Assembly: GCF_042429235.1 (NCBI RefSeq)
Contig: NZ_JBHMBA010000007.1
From: Arthrobacter_B citreus
Lineage (GTDB): Bacteria > Actinomycetota > Actinomycetes > Actinomycetales > Micrococcaceae
Length of the DNA: 64,000 nt
Direction: 5' to 3' (one strand)
The notes under the pieces were generated by a model that did not search any database, was not told where the DNA came from, and was given only the letters and a program-made list of their open reading frames with translations. Shown here one piece after another: positions 53,220-62,425 of the stretch. The translations under genes and the position numbers were made by a program. Position 1 is the stretch's first letter. Each line of letters opens with the position of its first letter.

Positions 53220-54304
53220 GAGGTGCCTCCGTACCGCCGGGTGGCGATGCCGTTGAGCAGGGCGGCCAGGATGAGCACGGTGCCCAGCGCGAAGAGCTGG
53301 ACCTGCGCACCCACGTTGCCGGCAAAAAGGAGCAGCAGTCCGGCGTTGAGCCACACCACCAGCAGGGCGGCCAGCACGACGCCGGACACCCGTCCGATGC
53401 CACCGGTGATGGCCACCCCGCCCAGGACGGCGATGGTGATGGCCGGCAGCGCCATCCCGTTGCCGGATACCCCGGCGTCCGGACGGGCCGAGGCGAACTG
53501 CGCCACGGTGACCACGGCAACCAGGCCGGAGATGAGCCCGGAGATCAGGTAGGCGGTGAAACGGGTGCGCCGGGTATCGATTCCGGCCCACTGCGCCGCC
53601 GTGTTGTTGGTGCCAATGGCGAAGATCCGCCGGCCAAACGGAGTCCGGGCCAGCAGGAACCAGACCGCCACCACCGTGGGAATCAGGAACGTGAACAGCC
53701 CCAGGGGAATGTTGGGGATATTGTGGCCGATCACCGGCAGCTCCACGGCCTTGGCCGTGGAGTAGAACTCCTGGATGGGCGGCGTGCTGATGGGACGCTG
53801 GTCATTGACGACGATGGCGATGGACTTGTACGCGTAGAACGTGGCCAGCGTGGCGATCAGCGGCGGGAAGCCAAGATATGCGACCAGGGCGCCGTTCACC
53901 GCCCCGCACAGCGCCCCAAAGAGCACCGCGGCGAGCATGCTCGCAGGCAGCGGCCAGCCCCACAGTCCGTAGGTGAAACCGAAGATCATGCCGGTCAGGG
54001 ACACAATGGCACCCACCGAAAGGTCAATGCCGCCGCGGCCGGAGAGGATCACCACCAACTCGGCCAATGCCAGCATGGCCAGCGGAACCGCATTGATCAG
54101 GGCGGCGGACATGTAGTCCGGGTTGTATTCCCCGGACATGTATCCGGCCGCGCTGAGGATGCTCATGACCGCCACCACGAGCACGAGCAGCACCGCCAGC
54201 AGCACCGTGCGCTGGGTGGCCAGGGCCTTCAGCAGCCGGGAGCCGGGGCCCGCGGGCCGGCCCGGGGCAACCGGGCCGGCTGGATCAGCAGCTATGGTGC
54301 TCAT
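53216..54304 (-). CDS. Sugar ABC transporter permease (RhaQ/RhaP-like)
   Basis: A 362-residue BPD-transport-2 permease with a Pro/Gly-rich N-terminus and about 9 hydrophobic segments, among them VVILSGRGGIDLSVGAIVSL and ITIAVLGGVAITGGIGRVS, the strands that surround the conserved loop. It pairs with the permease at 54301-55335 to form the heterodimeric channel of the first importer. Start and stop overlap its neighbours by four bases. Confidence 0.92.
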   Translation of the reverse strand: MSTIAADPAGPVAPGRPAGPGSRLLKALATQRTVLLAVLLVLVVAVMSILSAAGYMSGEYNPDYMSAALINAVPLAMLALAELVVILSGRGGIDLSVGAIVSLTGMIFGFTYGLWGWPLPASMLAAVLFGALCGAVNGALVAYLGFPPLIATLATFYAYKSIAIVVNDQRPISTPPIQEFYSTAKAVELPVIGHNIPNIPLGLFTFLIPTVVAVWFLLARTPFGRRIFAIGTNNTAAQWAGIDTRRTRFTAYLISGLISGLVAVVTVAQFASARPDAGVSGNGMALPAITIAVLGGVAITGGIGRVSGVVLAALLVVWLNAGLLLLFAGNVGAQVQLFALGTVLILAALLNGIATRRYGGTS

Positions 54305-55335
54305 AATTTCCTCCTGGCGCGCTCGCGGAGAATGTCCGCCCCCACGGCGATCACAATGAACAGGCCCACGAACAGGTCACCCAGCTGGGACGGCCACCCC
54401 AGCTGCGTGACCCCGGAGGCCACGGTCTGCACCAGCAGCGCGCCGAGCACGGTGCCCAGCACCGACCCGCGGCCGCCCATGATGGATGTTCCGCCAATCA
54501 CGACGGCGGCGATCACCGCCAGCTCCCGGCCCGTGCCCACGCTCTGGTCCAGGGTGGACGTGCCCAGGGCGATGGTGAAGCATGCCGCCAGTCCCACCAG
54601 CAGGCCGGTGAGTGAATAGGCGATCATCAGCCGCCGTTTCACCCGGATGCCGGCCAGCCTGGCCGCTTCCATGTCTCCGCCGATGGCGTAGAAGTGCCGG
54701 CCGCCGGGGGTGTGCCGCAGATACCACCAGGCGCCGCCGGCCACCAGCAGGGTAATGAGGAAGCTGTGCGGAACCCCGGCGGTGCGCCCGGCTTCGCCCC
54801 GGCCAAAGAAAGCAAAGGTGTCGGGAATCCCGTTGACCGTCGCCGAGCCGAAGATGCGCAGGCCCAGGAAGAGGAAAAGGTTTGCGGTGCCGAAGGTGAT
54901 GATGATGGCGTGCACCCGGCCAAAGGCAATGAGCAGTCCGTTCAGGGAGCCAAGGGCGGCGCCCAGCGCCATCGACACGAGCATGGCCGGCAGCAGCGGG
55001 AAACCGCCGTCGACCAGCAGCTTTGCCGTGACCACTGAAGTGACCATGAGGGCTGCGGCCACCGAGATGTCGATGCCTCCGGTGATGATCACCACCGTCA
55101 TGCCGACGCCGATGAGGGCAATGGGCGCAACCGAGGTGAGCAGCGGCTGGATGGATCCGGGGGTGAGGAAGGAAGAGGTCATGAAGCCGAGCGTCACCCA
55201 CAGTGCGGCGGTGACCCCGATCAGGACCAGTTCCTGGCTGGTGATGGGAAAGGGCAGGATCCGGCTGCGGGTCCGGGGGGCCGCAGCGCCGGCGACTGCT
55301 CCCACACGGGCCGGACGCGGCGTGCTGGTGGTCAT
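54301..55335 (-). CDS. Sugar ABC transporter permease (RhaP/RhaQ-like)
   Basis: A 344-residue BPD-transport-2 permease with about 9 hydrophobic helices, including GVGMTVVIITGGIDISVAAA and AVVIGGTSIMGGRGSVLG. The ATG at 55335 overlaps the ATPase stop (ATGA); the reading frame upstream of it lies in the ATPase gene. It forms the second half of the first importer channel. Confidence 0.92.
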   Translation of the reverse strand: MTTSTPRPARVGAVAGAAAPRTRSRILPFPITSQELVLIGVTAALWVTLGFMTSSFLTPGSIQPLLTSVAPIALIGVGMTVVIITGGIDISVAAALMVTSVVTAKLLVDGGFPLLPAMLVSMALGAALGSLNGLLIAFGRVHAIIITFGTANLFLFLGLRIFGSATVNGIPDTFAFFGRGEAGRTAGVPHSFLITLLVAGGAWWYLRHTPGGRHFYAIGGDMEAARLAGIRVKRRLMIAYSLTGLLVGLAACFTIALGTSTLDQSVGTGRELAVIAAVVIGGTSIMGGRGSVLGTVLGALLVQTVASGVTQLGWPSQLGDLFVGLFIVIAVGADILRERARRKL

Positions 55336-56870
55336 GGATATGCTCCTTCCGGGGGTGGCTGGGAGGTGTCTCCGGCGGCTGCGGCCAAGACGTTCACCTG
55401 GCTGGCGTCCGGGCCGAATTCGGCGGTGACCGTTCCGGCCCGGACCACCAGGATCCGGTCGCACAGGCCCAGGACCTCGGTCAGGTCCGAAGTGACAATC
55501 AGGACCGCGCTTTTGGCATCGGCAAGTTCGGCAACAATCCGGTGGATTTCCTCTTTGGCCCCCACATCCACACCCTGCGTGGGTTCCACCAGGACCAGCA
55601 CCGGCGGGCGGCCGACAAGCTGCCGGGCCAGCACCACCTTCTGGGCGTTGCCGCCGGACATGGCACTGATGGGGGTCTTCTCATCCGGCGTCCGGATGGA
55701 CAGCCGGCGGATCAGGTCCCTCGCGGTGCCGGCCTCGCGGCGGCGGTTCATCACCAGGTGCCCGCGGCTGAACGACCGCAGATGGCCCACTGAGATGTTG
55801 AAGGCGATGGACTGGAAGGAGAACATCCCCTGCGCCTTCCGGTTGGCCGGCAGCAGGCCAACTCCCAGGCGCTGGGCATGGCCCGGAGAGTGCGGGTTCA
55901 CCCGGCGGCCGCCAAGGAAAATACTGCCGCCGGACGTGTCCAGAACCCCGTAGAGCGCCGAGGCAATGTCTCCGGCTCCCGAGCCGACCAGCCCGTAGAG
56001 CCCCACGATCTCACCGGGCCGTACGTCGAAGCTGATGTCCTCGAACCTTCCGGCCGCGGACAGCCCCTCGAGCCGCAGGAAGGGCTCCGGATCCGGCGGC
56101 GTGCGCTGGCTCCGGTCCTGGTTCAGCGCTCCGCCCACCATCAGTTCCGCCATCTCACGGACCGTGAGGTCGGCCGCGGGACGGGTGGTAATGGTTTGGC
56201 CGTCCCGCATCACCGTTATTTCATCGGCAATGCGGGCCAGCTCATCCAGCCGGTGGGAAATGTAGATGACGCTGACTCCCTGGCGCACCAGGTTGCGGAT
56301 GACCCCGAACAACCGGTCGATTTCGGTATCGGTCAGGATGGCCGACGGCTCGTCGAGGATCAGCACGCTGGCGTCGCGGGCCAGGGCCTTGGCGATCGAG
56401 ACCTGCTGCTTCTCGGCGATGGACAGCTCCCCCACCGGCACCCGGATGTATTTCTGCGGAAGCCCAATGAGCTCCAGGAGTTCGGCAACCTCAGCGGTGG
56501 CCCTGCGCCAGTCGATGCGGATGCCCGTGGTGACCTCACGGCCGATGTAGACGTTTTCCACCACCGTCAGTTCATCGAAGAGCTGGGGCTCCTGGTAAAC
56601 GGTTTCGATCCCGAGGTCCATCGCGCCCACCGTTGATCCCGCGGCCACGGGTTCTCCGTTGAACAAAATGGTGCCGGTGTCGGGGACCTCGGCTCCGGAG
56701 ATGATCCGGATCAGGGTGGATTTGCCGGCGCCGTTTTCCCCGATCAGCGCGTGCACGCTGCCCGGCCGCACTGAGAGGTCGGCGCGGGTGATGGCGTGCA
56801 CGCCGCCAAACCGCTTGGAAATTCCCTGCAGTTCCAGGCGCGGCGCCGCGGTGGTGGGTGGATCAGCCAC
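55332..56870 (-). CDS. Sugar ABC transporter ATP-binding protein (RhaT-like)
   Basis: A 512-residue double ATPase. N-half: Walker A IGENGAGKSTLIR, signature ELSIAEKQQVSIAKAL, Walker B VLILDEPSAILTD. C-half: MSGGNAQKVVLARQLVG and LVLVEPTQGVDVG, where the Asp of Walker B is replaced by Val before Glu (usual DEPT is VEPT), so the second site is probably weak. GTG start with AGGAG at seven bases. It lies between the substrate-binding gene and the two permeases. Confidence 0.93.
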   Translation of the reverse strand: MADPPTTAAPRLELQGISKRFGGVHAITRADLSVRPGSVHALIGENGAGKSTLIRIISGAEVPDTGTILFNGEPVAAGSTVGAMDLGIETVYQEPQLFDELTVVENVYIGREVTTGIRIDWRRATAEVAELLELIGLPQKYIRVPVGELSIAEKQQVSIAKALARDASVLILDEPSAILTDTEIDRLFGVIRNLVRQGVSVIYISHRLDELARIADEITVMRDGQTITTRPAADLTVREMAELMVGGALNQDRSQRTPPDPEPFLRLEGLSAAGRFEDISFDVRPGEIVGLYGLVGSGAGDIASALYGVLDTSGGSIFLGGRRVNPHSPGHAQRLGVGLLPANRKAQGMFSFQSIAFNISVGHLRSFSRGHLVMNRRREAGTARDLIRRLSIRTPDEKTPISAMSGGNAQKVVLARQLVGRPPVLVLVEPTQGVDVGAKEEIHRIVAELADAKSAVLIVTSDLTEVLGLCDRILVVRAGTVTAEFGPDASQVNVLAAAAGDTSQPPPEGAYP

Positions 56871-56912
56871 GTTTTGCTCCTGACCTTTTGCCGGACGACG
56901 GACGACGGCGGT

Positions 56913-57947
56913 TTAGTAGTCGAATTCCCCAACGTTCTCGGAGGTGATGATCAGGGGATCGCCCAGCAGCAGCACTTTGGAACCGTTGTCGAAGGTCACC
57001 GCGTCCATGCCTTCGCCCACGTTGTTCTCGGCCTGCAGCTCGTTTCCTTCAACCAGCTGCTGGCCGGTCCAGGCCGTCAGGTAACCCAGGTTCTCCACGT
57101 TCCAGAGGACCGACGCCGAGGAGGATCCGTCCTCCAGGTACGGGGCCATCGACTGCGGAGTGCCCAGCCCGGTGGTGAACACTTCGCCGATCCGGCCGGC
57201 GTCGCGGACCGCCTGCGCCACTCCGGGGGCCGAGGAGGTGCATTCGCCCACCAGCCCGGTGAGGTCGGGGTGGGCGTTCATCAGGTCCGTGGCCATTGCG
57301 GTGGCCTTGGCCTGGTCCTCACCGGCGTAGACAACGTCGACGATCTCGGCATCCGGGTATTCCTGGGCGGTGTACTCCCGCTGGACTTCGATCCAGGAGT
57401 TCAAGTTTTCCGCTGTCTCGCCGCAGGAGACAATGGCGTACTTTCCGGATCCGCCCATCGCCTCCATCATCTGGTCCGTGAGAGCCTGGCCGATACCCTC
57501 GGTGCTGGCCTGGTTCACGAAGACCTCGCGGACCGAACCGGGAGCGTCGGTGTCCGATGTCGCCACCTTGATGCCCGCGGCCTGCGCTTCCTGAAGCAGC
57601 GGTCCCATGGAGTCCGGATCGTTGGGCGCCACGATGAGGGCGTCAACGCCCTGCTGGATGAAGGACCGGACAATGTCAGCCTGCGCGGCCGCATCCGCCG
57701 TCGTCGGGCCCTGGTACAGCCATTCAACATTGCCCAGTTCTTCAGCGGCCTTTTGTCCGCCGGTGTTCATGGCCTCGAAGTAGGGGATGCCGGACAGCTT
57801 GGGAACGAAGGCGACGGTAATGGTTTCATCGCTTCCGCTCTCTCCCCCGGTGGCGCCGGTATCGTTCTTGTTGGTGCAGCCGGTGGCGGCCAGCAGCAGT
57901 GCGGCAGCCGCCGCCGAGAAGACTCCGGTTCTGGATAAACGTCGCAT
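56913..57947 (-). CDS. Sugar ABC transporter substrate-binding lipoprotein (RhaS/LsrB-like)
   Basis: A 344-residue lipoprotein: lipobox ATGC at Cys24. Family marks of RhaS/LsrB-type binding proteins: VAFVPKLSGIPYFEAMNTGG, ALIVAPNDPDSMGPLLQEA and GLGTPQSMAPYL. It captures a deoxyhexose such as rhamnose, or possibly an AI-2-like furanone. The ATG at 57947 has AAGGAGAAAA; it begins eight bases after the kinase stop. The gap of 42 bases to the ATPase start is the longest inside the importer block. Confidence 0.92.
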   Translation of the reverse strand: MRRLSRTGVFSAAAAALLLAATGCTNKNDTGATGGESGSDETITVAFVPKLSGIPYFEAMNTGGQKAAEELGNVEWLYQGPTTADAAAQADIVRSFIQQGVDALIVAPNDPDSMGPLLQEAQAAGIKVATSDTDAPGSVREVFVNQASTEGIGQALTDQMMEAMGGSGKYAIVSCGETAENLNSWIEVQREYTAQEYPDAEIVDVVYAGEDQAKATAMATDLMNAHPDLTGLVGECTSSAPGVAQAVRDAGRIGEVFTTGLGTPQSMAPYLEDGSSSASVLWNVENLGYLTAWTGQQLVEGNELQAENNVGEGMDAVTFDNGSKVLLLGDPLIITSENVGEFDY

Positions 57948-57955
57948 TTTTCTCC

Positions 57956-59497
57956 TTAGGGGTACTGCTTGATGGGTTCTGGCAATTGATGCTGCGCGCC
58001 GGGGCCCCCGTGCTCCCGGCCTGCGTGGTCCCGCCGGATGAGGAGACGCAGGCGTTCCGCCGCGGCTTCCCAATCGGCTCCGGCCCGCGGTTCATAGGTG
58101 CGCACCCCGGTGCCGGCCCGCATGAGCGCCGGAATATCCGCCGCCGTGATGTCTCCGAGACAGACCAGCTGGGCCGCGGCGTTGCCGAGGGCGGCCGCCT
58201 CGGGGGATCCGCAGCGGACCGGAACCCCCACGGCGTCGGCCGTTACCTGCTGCAGCAGGGTGTGGCGCACTCCTCCGCCCACCACGTTCAGGGCGTTGAC
58301 GGCGTGGCCGGTGACCCGGGCGATGTCCTCGAAAGTCAGCCGGTAGGCCAGGGCCAGCGAGTCCACGACGCAGCGCGCTGTCTGGCCGATGGTTTCCGGG
58401 ACCGGTTCACCGTTCCTGCGGCAGTACCGGCGGATTCGGGCGGGCATGTCCCCCGGGGCCAGGAACTCTGCGGCATTCGGGTTGATGATGCTGCGAAGGG
58501 GTGCCTCGAGGGCAGCGGCTTCAGCCAGTTGGGCGTAGTCCCGGGAGGAGCCTTCCCTGGCCCACTGCGCGCGGCAGGCCTGGAGGATCCACAGCCCGGC
58601 GATGTTGCGCAGCAGCCGGATGGTTCCCTGGTAGCCGCCCTCATTGGTCAGGTTCGCGGCGAAGGACTCCTCCGTGATGACCGGCTCCGGGGCCAGGACC
58701 CCCACCAGTGACCACGTTCCGGAGGAAATGTAGCCCTCGCCGGGGGCGTCGGACGGCACGGCCAGCACGGCGCTGGCGGTGTCATGGGCTGCGGGGAGGA
58801 TGACCCGGGCCCGGCGCAGGGCGCCGGTGCGGGGCACGCCGGTCAGCGGTCCGGCGTCCGTGCCGGGGGCGACGACGTCGGGCAGCATGTGGGTTGGCAC
58901 GCCGAGGCTGTCCAGCAGGTCCAGGGCCCAGGAGTGCGAGGCCATGTCAAAACAACCCGTGGTGGAGGCCAGCGAAAACTCCGTAACGGTGCTGCCGCTG
59001 AGCCGGTTCGCAAAGAGGTCCGCCATCATCAGCATCTTCCGTGCCGATTCCAGCCGCTGCGGATGGTTGGCGGCATCATCCATCAAGCCAAAGACGCTGT
59101 TCACTTCGTGGATCTGGCAGCCGGTGGCCAGGTAGAGGTTCCGGGCGCCCACCCGTGCCAATGCCCTGGCCAGCTGGGCCGCGTTGCGCCCGTCGCGGTG
59201 GCAGACCGGCTCCCCCATGGGCGCGCCGTCGGTATCGAGCAGTCCGTAGTCCACGCCCCAGCTGTCCACGCCCACCGATGCGATGGGTTGGCTCTCCGCG
59301 GCCAGCTGCTGAAGTCCGGCGGAAACCCCCTGCCACAGGGCATCCATGTTCCAGGCCAGCTGGCCGTCGCGGATCCCCGGTACGTTCGGGGTCCGGTTGG
59401 CCAAGCGGAATTCCAGCCGCCCGCCGGTCAGCGTCACGGCGGCCACGCGGGCGCTCTCCGCGCCAAGGTCCACCGCCGCCACCGTGCGGCCCGTCAT
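57956..59497 (-). CDS. rhaB: Rhamnulokinase-type FGGY carbohydrate kinase
   Basis: A 513-residue FGGY kinase. The start AAVDLGAESARVA binds ATP phosphate; VGVDSWGVDYGLLDTDG and ISSGTWSLVGVL, with the following NLTNEGGYQGTIRLLRNIAG, are typical of RhaB. It phosphorylates L-rhamnulose (or a related ketose) at C1 in the cytosol, the step before cleavage by the class II aldolase. The ATG overlaps the regulator stop by four bases (ATGA). Substrate choice other than rhamnulose is possible because the operon contains a 3-epimerase and lacks a rhamnose isomerase. Confidence 0.9.
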   Translation of the reverse strand: MTGRTVAAVDLGAESARVAAVTLTGGRLEFRLANRTPNVPGIRDGQLAWNMDALWQGVSAGLQQLAAESQPIASVGVDSWGVDYGLLDTDGAPMGEPVCHRDGRNAAQLARALARVGARNLYLATGCQIHEVNSVFGLMDDAANHPQRLESARKMLMMADLFANRLSGSTVTEFSLASTTGCFDMASHSWALDLLDSLGVPTHMLPDVVAPGTDAGPLTGVPRTGALRRARVILPAAHDTASAVLAVPSDAPGEGYISSGTWSLVGVLAPEPVITEESFAANLTNEGGYQGTIRLLRNIAGLWILQACRAQWAREGSSRDYAQLAEAAALEAPLRSIINPNAAEFLAPGDMPARIRRYCRRNGEPVPETIGQTARCVVDSLALAYRLTFEDIARVTGHAVNALNVVGGGVRHTLLQQVTADAVGVPVRCGSPEAAALGNAAAQLVCLGDITAADIPALMRAGTGVRTYEPRAGADWEAAAERLRLLIRRDHAGREHGGPGAQHQLPEPIKQYP

Positions 59498-60300
59498 CCC
59501 GCAGCCTCCAGCCCCGGCCGCAGCTGGGTCTTCACGGTGTGAACCGGGACATTGCGCCGCTGCCATTCACTGACGAAGGTCCCGCTGATGCGGTCATCCG
59601 TGTACATGGCGGCGACCCGGTCCGGAGCCACAAAGGGGTGCAGGCCCAGCTGCCCGGCCTTCACGGAGCTGAAAAGTGCGTAGACGGAGGTGCAGGCGTT
59701 GGCCAAGTGCCGCTTGGCGTTGGCCTCCTCCAAGGCCAGTTCCGCCAAGCCGTATTCCAAGGAGATGCTCTTGACCCCGAAGAAGCCCTTGGCGATGCGG
59801 CCCCGTCCGGAGAGCGCGTCTTCCACCGGGCCCACCAGGGATGCCGAGGAGCGCCGCACAGTGCCGCCGGGCATGACCACCATGGCGTTGGAGCGTTCCA
59901 TGAACAGTGTGGCGATGCGGAGCCCGTTGGTGACCACCAGCAGGTTGCGGCGGTCCACCAGCTCATGGGCGAGATAAAAGCAGGTGGTGGAGGAATCGAT
60001 GGCGATGGTGTCGCCGTGGTCCACGAGGGGAGCAACTGCACGGGCCAGCAGGCGTTTGGTTTCACGCTGGCACCGCAGCCGCATGTTGAACGCGCCTTCA
60101 TCGGACAGTTCCACCGGCACGGCACCGCCGCGGACCCGGCGCAGCAGCGACCGGCGTTCCATGGTGGCCAGGTCCTTGCGGACCGTAACCTCCGAGATTC
60201 CGAACCGGACGGCCAGATCGCGCACGATCACGGCACCCCGGGTGTCGAGCTCCACCAGGATTTCATGTTCCCTGGCAGCTTCATCGCGGTTCGGTTTCAT
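59494..60300 (-). CDS. DeoR/GlpR-family transcriptional regulator
   Basis: A 268-residue DeoR-type repressor: N-terminal HTH with RGAVIVRDLAVRFGISEVTV and the signature LLRRVRGGAV; C-terminal sugar-phosphate-sensing domain with IAIDSSTTCFYLAHEL and VVMPGGTVRRSSASLVGP. It is the first gene of the sugar operon and probably represses it, with release by a sugar phosphate made by the kinase. The ATG at 60300 was chosen; upstream in-frame codons lie in the promoter. GGGGGTA is a weak ribosome-binding site. Confidence 0.92.
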   Translation of the reverse strand: MKPNRDEAAREHEILVELDTRGAVIVRDLAVRFGISEVTVRKDLATMERRSLLRRVRGGAVPVELSDEGAFNMRLRCQRETKRLLARAVAPLVDHGDTIAIDSSTTCFYLAHELVDRRNLLVVTNGLRIATLFMERSNAMVVMPGGTVRRSSASLVGPVEDALSGRGRIAKGFFGVKSISLEYGLAELALEEANAKRHLANACTSVYALFSSVKAGQLGLHPFVAPDRVAAMYTDDRISGTFVSEWQRRNVPVHTVKTQLRPGLEAAG

Positions 60301-60355
60301 GCAGTACCCCCGACAGCCTTGGCGAAAGCAGCCACCACCATTGGCGACATCGCTC

Positions 60356-60404
60356 AAGCTATGCCCGCGTTATCGAAGGGTCAATAAACGAAGACCAAAT
60401 GAAA
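60356..60404 (-). promoter_or_regulatory. Promoter and DeoR-type operator of the sugar operon
   Basis: On the minus strand TTGACC (60384-60379), a 17-base spacer and TAGCTT (60361-60356) form a promoter about 56 bases before the regulator start. Just upstream two copies of a TTTC/TTCG-type motif (TTTCATTT and TTCGTTT, 11 bases apart) form a direct repeat like sites bound by GlpR/DeoR repressors. Confidence 0.5.
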
Positions 60405-60442
60405 CTACTTAGGTTCCGATTGGCGCTCCCCTGCTTTCGCTC

Positions 60443-62266
60443 TCACCCTTCGTTAAGGGTTTCCTCCTGCCGGAGGTACACGGACAGCAGGTCGCGGGCA
60501 TGCTGGGTCTGCGGACCCTCCTTCTCCATCGCCTCCATCATGGATGCCGCTTGTGCCCGGCCGCCGGGGAACGGCGGCAGGAGCGGGATGTCCGGATCCG
60601 AAACCACTTCAATGATGCACGGCCGGCCGGCGGCGAGCGCCCGGTCCCATGCGGCGCCGAGCTGTTCGGGATCCTCCACTCGGATGCCCTCGAATCCCAG
60701 CAGTTCCGCATACCCTGCGTAGTTGAATTCGGGCAGGGCCTGGCTGTCCTCGAACCGCGGTTCGGACTCCATCTCGCGCTGCTCCCAGGTGACCTCCGTC
60801 AGTTCACGGTTGTTCAGCACGCAGACGATGAAGGTCGGATCCGCCCAGGACTGCCACAGCCGGCTCACGGTGATGAGTTCGGTGAGTCCGGCCATCTGCA
60901 TGGCCCCGTCCCCGGCGAGGGCAATCAGCGGGCGGTCCGGGTGCGCCAGCTTGGCGGCAATCCCGTAGGGCACGGCGCAGCCCATGCTGGCCAGCGTGCT
61001 GGAGAGGTGCGCCGGCACCCCCGGGGGCAGGCGCAGCTGGCGCGCATACCAATAGACGCTGCTCCCCACATCCACGGCCACCTGTGCGTTTTCCGGCAGG
61101 CGCATGCTCAGTTCATGGACCGCCCGCTCCGGGTTCACCGGGTTGACGGGAGTGAAGGCCCGCTCCAGGGACAGCTCATGCCAGGCGCGCACGGCCCCTT
61201 CGACGTCGCTTCGCCAGGCCGATTCGCCGCGCTCCGTCAGCAGTGGCAGCAGCGCATCAAGGGTCGCCGCCGCATCACCGGGCAGGGCCACCTCGACCGG
61301 ATACCGGTTGCCGATCGCAGCCGGGTCAATGTCGATCTGCACTGCGCGGGCGGCACCCGGCGGTGGATAGAACTCCGTCCAGGGATCGTTGGAGCCGATA
61401 ATCAGCAGGGTGTCGCAGTTGGCCAGTACAAAACCGCTGGCCGACGTGCCCAAATGCCCCATGACGCCTGCGGCCAGGGGATGGGATTCATCCACGTACG
61501 GCTTGCCGAGCAGGCTGGTGGTCACTGCCGCGCCGAGCCTTTCCGCCAGGGCGACCACCTGCTCCCGGGCGCCGCGCGCCCCCTGGCCGACGAGCAGTGC
61601 AATTTTCTGGCCGTTGTTGAGCACGTCAGCGGCGGCCTGGACGTCCTCCGGCCGCGGCAGGGTCAGCGCCGGGCGCCACACCGGGGACGTGCTGAGGACA
61701 CCGTGCTCCTGGTCCAGTTCCGGCGCCGGCGCCTGCTGCACGTCATGGGGCAGGATCACCACCGACGGTGTGCGGGTCGCCAGGGCTTCCTTGAAGGCCC
61801 GGTCGATGACCAGGGGTGCCTGCTCCGGGCTGCTGACCTGCTGCCGGAAACCGGAAGCGACGTCGCGGAAAAGGTGCATCAGGTCCACCTCCTGCATGTA
61901 GGCGGATCCCAGGACGCTCAGGCTCTGCTGTCCGATCAGGGCCACCACCGGGACTGAGTCCATCCGGGCGTCATAGAGGCCGTTCAGCAGGTGGATGGCG
62001 CCGGGTCCCTGAGTGGAGACCACCACACCCACTTCCCCGGTGTACTTGGCGTGGCCCACGGCCATGAAGGCTGCGTTTTCCTCATGCCGGGCCTGGATAA
62101 ACTCCGGCCCTCCCGCCCGCCGCAGGGCACCCATCACCGGGTTGATGCCGTCTCCGCTGTAACCGAAAATCCGTCCCACGCCCCAGGCTTTGAGCCGGGA
62201 GACCAGCAAATCCGCCACCAGCTTCGGCTCCCCCTGCTGCTGCGAGCCGTCAGTTGTATCGCCCAT
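60443..62266 (-). CDS. ThDP-dependent enzyme (pyruvate oxidase/dehydrogenase, PoxB-like)
   Basis: A 607-residue ThDP enzyme. It has ARHEENAAFMAVGHAK with the catalytic Glu of the pyrimidine domain, a central FAD/nucleotide-binding-type domain (LLIIGSNDPWTEF), and the ThDP motif GDGAMQMAGLTELITV. PoxB turns pyruvate into acetate plus CO2 with electrons to quinone; related proteins are acetolactate synthase-like. The ATG at 62266 has GAGGAGG upstream. It precedes the sugar operon on the same strand by 142 bases, but an own promoter for the operon separates them. Confidence 0.88.
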   Translation of the reverse strand: MGDTTDGSQQQGEPKLVADLLVSRLKAWGVGRIFGYSGDGINPVMGALRRAGGPEFIQARHEENAAFMAVGHAKYTGEVGVVVSTQGPGAIHLLNGLYDARMDSVPVVALIGQQSLSVLGSAYMQEVDLMHLFRDVASGFRQQVSSPEQAPLVIDRAFKEALATRTPSVVILPHDVQQAPAPELDQEHGVLSTSPVWRPALTLPRPEDVQAAADVLNNGQKIALLVGQGARGAREQVVALAERLGAAVTTSLLGKPYVDESHPLAAGVMGHLGTSASGFVLANCDTLLIIGSNDPWTEFYPPPGAARAVQIDIDPAAIGNRYPVEVALPGDAAATLDALLPLLTERGESAWRSDVEGAVRAWHELSLERAFTPVNPVNPERAVHELSMRLPENAQVAVDVGSSVYWYARQLRLPPGVPAHLSSTLASMGCAVPYGIAAKLAHPDRPLIALAGDGAMQMAGLTELITVSRLWQSWADPTFIVCVLNNRELTEVTWEQREMESEPRFEDSQALPEFNYAGYAELLGFEGIRVEDPEQLGAAWDRALAAGRPCIIEVVSDPDIPLLPPFPGGRAQAASMMEAMEKEGPQTQHARDLLSVYLRQEETLNEG

Positions 62267-62425
62267 CGACTGCCTCCTCGAAATCATCAGTGTGCTGAGT
62301 AATCCCACTCTAACCCCGCTTCCGACCGGGGATGCGGGAGCGGGAGGGGCTGTTTTGCCTCCTTGCGACCGCTGCCGGCACCCGGGCTGGTGTGCGGGAG
62401 CCGGGCCGCCGATATGCTCTTCACC

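Noticed and set aside
53220..53591. Upstream extension of the aldolase frame
   Set aside because: It lies inside the permease gene and is low-complexity Arg-rich; the ATG at 53219 with ATGA overlap is the credible start.
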